A program made the translations under genes and the position numbers. Below are positions 4,876 to 6,243 of a DNA stretch of 6,243 nucleotides, in pieces; within the stretch, counting starts at the first letter, position 1; each line of letters opens with the position of its first letter. The notes under the pieces were generated by a model. That model saw only the letters and a list, made by a program, of their open reading frames with translations. It had not been told where the DNA came from and did not search any database. The DNA is from Paracoccaceae bacterium (GTDB taxonomy: Bacteria; Pseudomonadota; Alphaproteobacteria; Rhodobacterales; Rhodobacteraceae). The stretch is from assembly GCA_013214715.1 (NCBI GenBank), contig JABSSB010000094.1, positions 1 to 6,243 of the forward strand. The letters run 5' to 3'.

Positions 4876-6243
4876 TCAGCCGACCGAAATCAGACGGATC
4901 GCATCCTCTTGCCGCATGAGCCAGAGCAGATGTCGCACCGCCTTGCCACGAGCGCTGGATAGGCCTGGATCCTTGTCCAGAAGCACGCGCGCATCCTGCT
5001 GCGCCAGAGCCATCAACCCAGTCTGCCGTTCTAGATCAGCGACCTGAAACCGTGGCAGTCCTGATTGCGCCGTGCCGATAAGATCGCCCGCGCCGCGCAT
5101 CTGCAGATCGGTTTCGGCAATGCGAAAACCGTCTTCAGTCTCACGCAGGGTATCCAGACGGCGGCGGCCTGACTCGCTCAGCGGGCTTTGATAGAGCAGC
5201 AGACAAGTCGCACTGTCCGACCCGCGCCCCACCCGGCCACGCAACTGGTGCAATTGTGCCAGACCAAAACTTTCAGCCCGCTCAATCACCATGATGGAGG
5301 CATTGGGCACGTTTACTCCGACCTCGATCACCGTGGTCGCCACGAGAACACGCGCCGCGCCGGATTGAAAATCCGCCATCGCGCTTGCCTTGTCTTCGGG
5401 CGGCATCTGGCCATGCACCAGGCGCACATGATCTTCACCCAACGCTGCGCGCAAATGTTTAAACCGTTCCTCGGCCGAACTGAGATCAGACAGCTCCGAC
5501 TCTTCGACCAGCGGACAGACCCAATAGCATTGCCGCCCGTCTGCCACGGCCTTTTGCAGATGCGCGACAACCTCGTCCATGCGGTCCAGCCGCATCACCG
5601 CGGTGCGAACCGGTTGTCTGCCAGGGGGCTTTTCATCAAGGATCGAGACATCCATATCGCCATATTGCGCCAGCGCCAGAGATCTGGGGATCGGCGTGGC
5701 CGTCATGACCAGCACATCACTTTCGGCCCCTTTTTCTGCCAGCCCCATCCTTTGACGCACGCCAAAACGGTGCTGTTCATCCACCACGGCCAGTCGAAGA
5801 TCTGCAAATTCGACGTCCGACTGAAAAAGCGCATGGGTACCAACGAGGATATTGATCTCACCCGATGCCAGCCGGGCCAGCTTGTCGCGCCGATGCACGC
5901 CTTTGTCTTGCCCTGTCAGGATCTCCAGCACCACACCGGCCTGCGCGGCCATCGGGGCCAACCCGTCCAGATGTTGCTGCGCCAAAATCCCTGTCGGCGC
6001 CATCATGACGCCCTGCCCGCCTGCTTCGACGGCTGTCAGCAAGGCCAAAAACGCCACCAGAGTTTTGCCTGCACCGACATCGCCCTGCAGTAACCGGTTC
6101 ATCCGGCGGTCCGAGGCCATATCCGCCGCGATTTCGGCAGCGGCACGGGATTGCGCGCCGGTCGGGTCATAGGGCAAGAGCGCCAAGACCTTGTTCTGCA
6201 ACCGGCCATCGCCCGCGGTGCTGCGGCCTGGTCTGTGCCGTTC
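4876..6243 (-). CDS. recG: RecG: ATP-dependent DNA helicase (3' two-thirds; start lies beyond the right edge)
   Basis: RecG is a monomeric superfamily 2 helicase that drives branch migration and fork regression at stalled replication forks and Holliday junctions. The visible 455 residues begin at GRSTAGDGRLQ and run to the stop at 4876-4878. They contain Walker A GDVGAGKT (54-61 of the visible part), DEQHRFGVRQR (from 155), TATPIPRS (from 181), ATTVIEVGVNVPNA and QLRGRVGRG (333-341). The RecG-specific TRG region DGFRIAETDLQMRGAGDL then GTAQSGLP follows. About 230-240 residues, including the N-terminal wedge domain that recognises forks, are missing only because the window ends. No frameshift is seen. 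The reading frame is open through the right edge, so a TTG near 6201 should not be taken as the start. A small membrane protein gene follows on the same strand. Confidence 0.97.
   Translation of the reverse strand, partial: ERHRPGRSTAGDGRLQNKVLALLPYDPTGAQSRAAAEIAADMASDRRMNRLLQGDVGAGKTLVAFLALLTAVEAGGQGVMMAPTGILAQQHLDGLAPMAAQAGVVLEILTGQDKGVHRRDKLARLASGEINILVGTHALFQSDVEFADLRLAVVDEQHRFGVRQRMGLAEKGAESDVLVMTATPIPRSLALAQYGDMDVSILDEKPPGRQPVRTAVMRLDRMDEVVAHLQKAVADGRQCYWVCPLVEESELSDLSSAEERFKHLRAALGEDHVRLVHGQMPPEDKASAMADFQSGAARVLVATTVIEVGVNVPNASIMVIERAESFGLAQLHQLRGRVGRGSDSATCLLLYQSPLSESGRRRLDTLRETEDGFRIAETDLQMRGAGDLIGTAQSGLPRFQVADLERQTGLMALAQQDARVLLDKDPGLSSARGKAVRHLLWLMRQEDAIRLISVG

Noticed and set aside
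4430..5047. A 205-codon plus-strand open frame between hisI and inside recG
   Set aside because: It has no Shine-Dalgarno, overlaps the hairpin, terminators, small gene and recG on the other strand, and its product is low-information Arg/Ser-rich sequence with no recognisable motif.
5188..6093. A 301-codon plus-strand open frame antisense to recG
   Set aside because: RecG on the minus strand is certain from its helicase motifs. Long antisense frames are common in GC-rich genes, and this product (rich in His, Gln and Arg) shows no domain.

Overview
The window looks like chromosomal DNA of an alphaproteobacterium, most likely Rhodobacteraceae (roseobacter group). The reasons are the GC-rich coding style, how closely the TrmFO, RecG, HisI and NifU_N-type proteins read like roseobacter versions, many starts with weak or no Shine-Dalgarno, and a GAAC-N7-GAAC direct repeat matching the alphaproteobacterial LexA operator. 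This placement rests on remembered protein families, not on a search.

Left end (1-612). On the minus strand lies a 128-residue acidic protein (58-444) that resembles the N-terminal part of roseobacter RTX/calcium-binding proteins. Its stop codon falls inside a second reading frame (1-70, minus) that reads like the C-terminal tail of glutathione reductase without the rest of that enzyme. This suggests a rearrangement or assembly junction near position 70. A 168-bp divergent intergenic region follows.

Plus-strand cluster (613-3489). trmFO (folate/FAD-dependent m5U54 methylation of tRNA), an uncharacterised class I SAM methyltransferase, and gluQRS (glutamyl-queuosine on tRNA-Asp) are tightly packed, with a 22-bp gap and then a 3-bp stop/start overlap (GTGA). 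Two of the three are tRNA-modification enzymes, so this is probably one operon. It converges on a NifU_N/IscU-type Fe-S scaffold gene (3544-3996, minus) that keeps two of the three expected cluster cysteines. That gene has a good promoter and Shine-Dalgarno and diverges from hisI (4063-4422, plus; histidine biosynthesis).

Right end (4423-6243). The 454-bp stretch between hisI and recG is not empty. On the minus strand it holds a 39-codon gene (4663-4782) for a single-pass membrane protein with a clear Shine-Dalgarno. Upstream are an exact GAAC-N7-GAAC LexA-type box (4855-4869) and a GAACAAA tandem repeat, and downstream are two terminators. The 3' two-thirds of recG (branch-migrating helicase; minus) fills the remainder and runs off the right edge. 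The possible SOS-regulated small membrane protein behind recG is the most interesting feature in the window.
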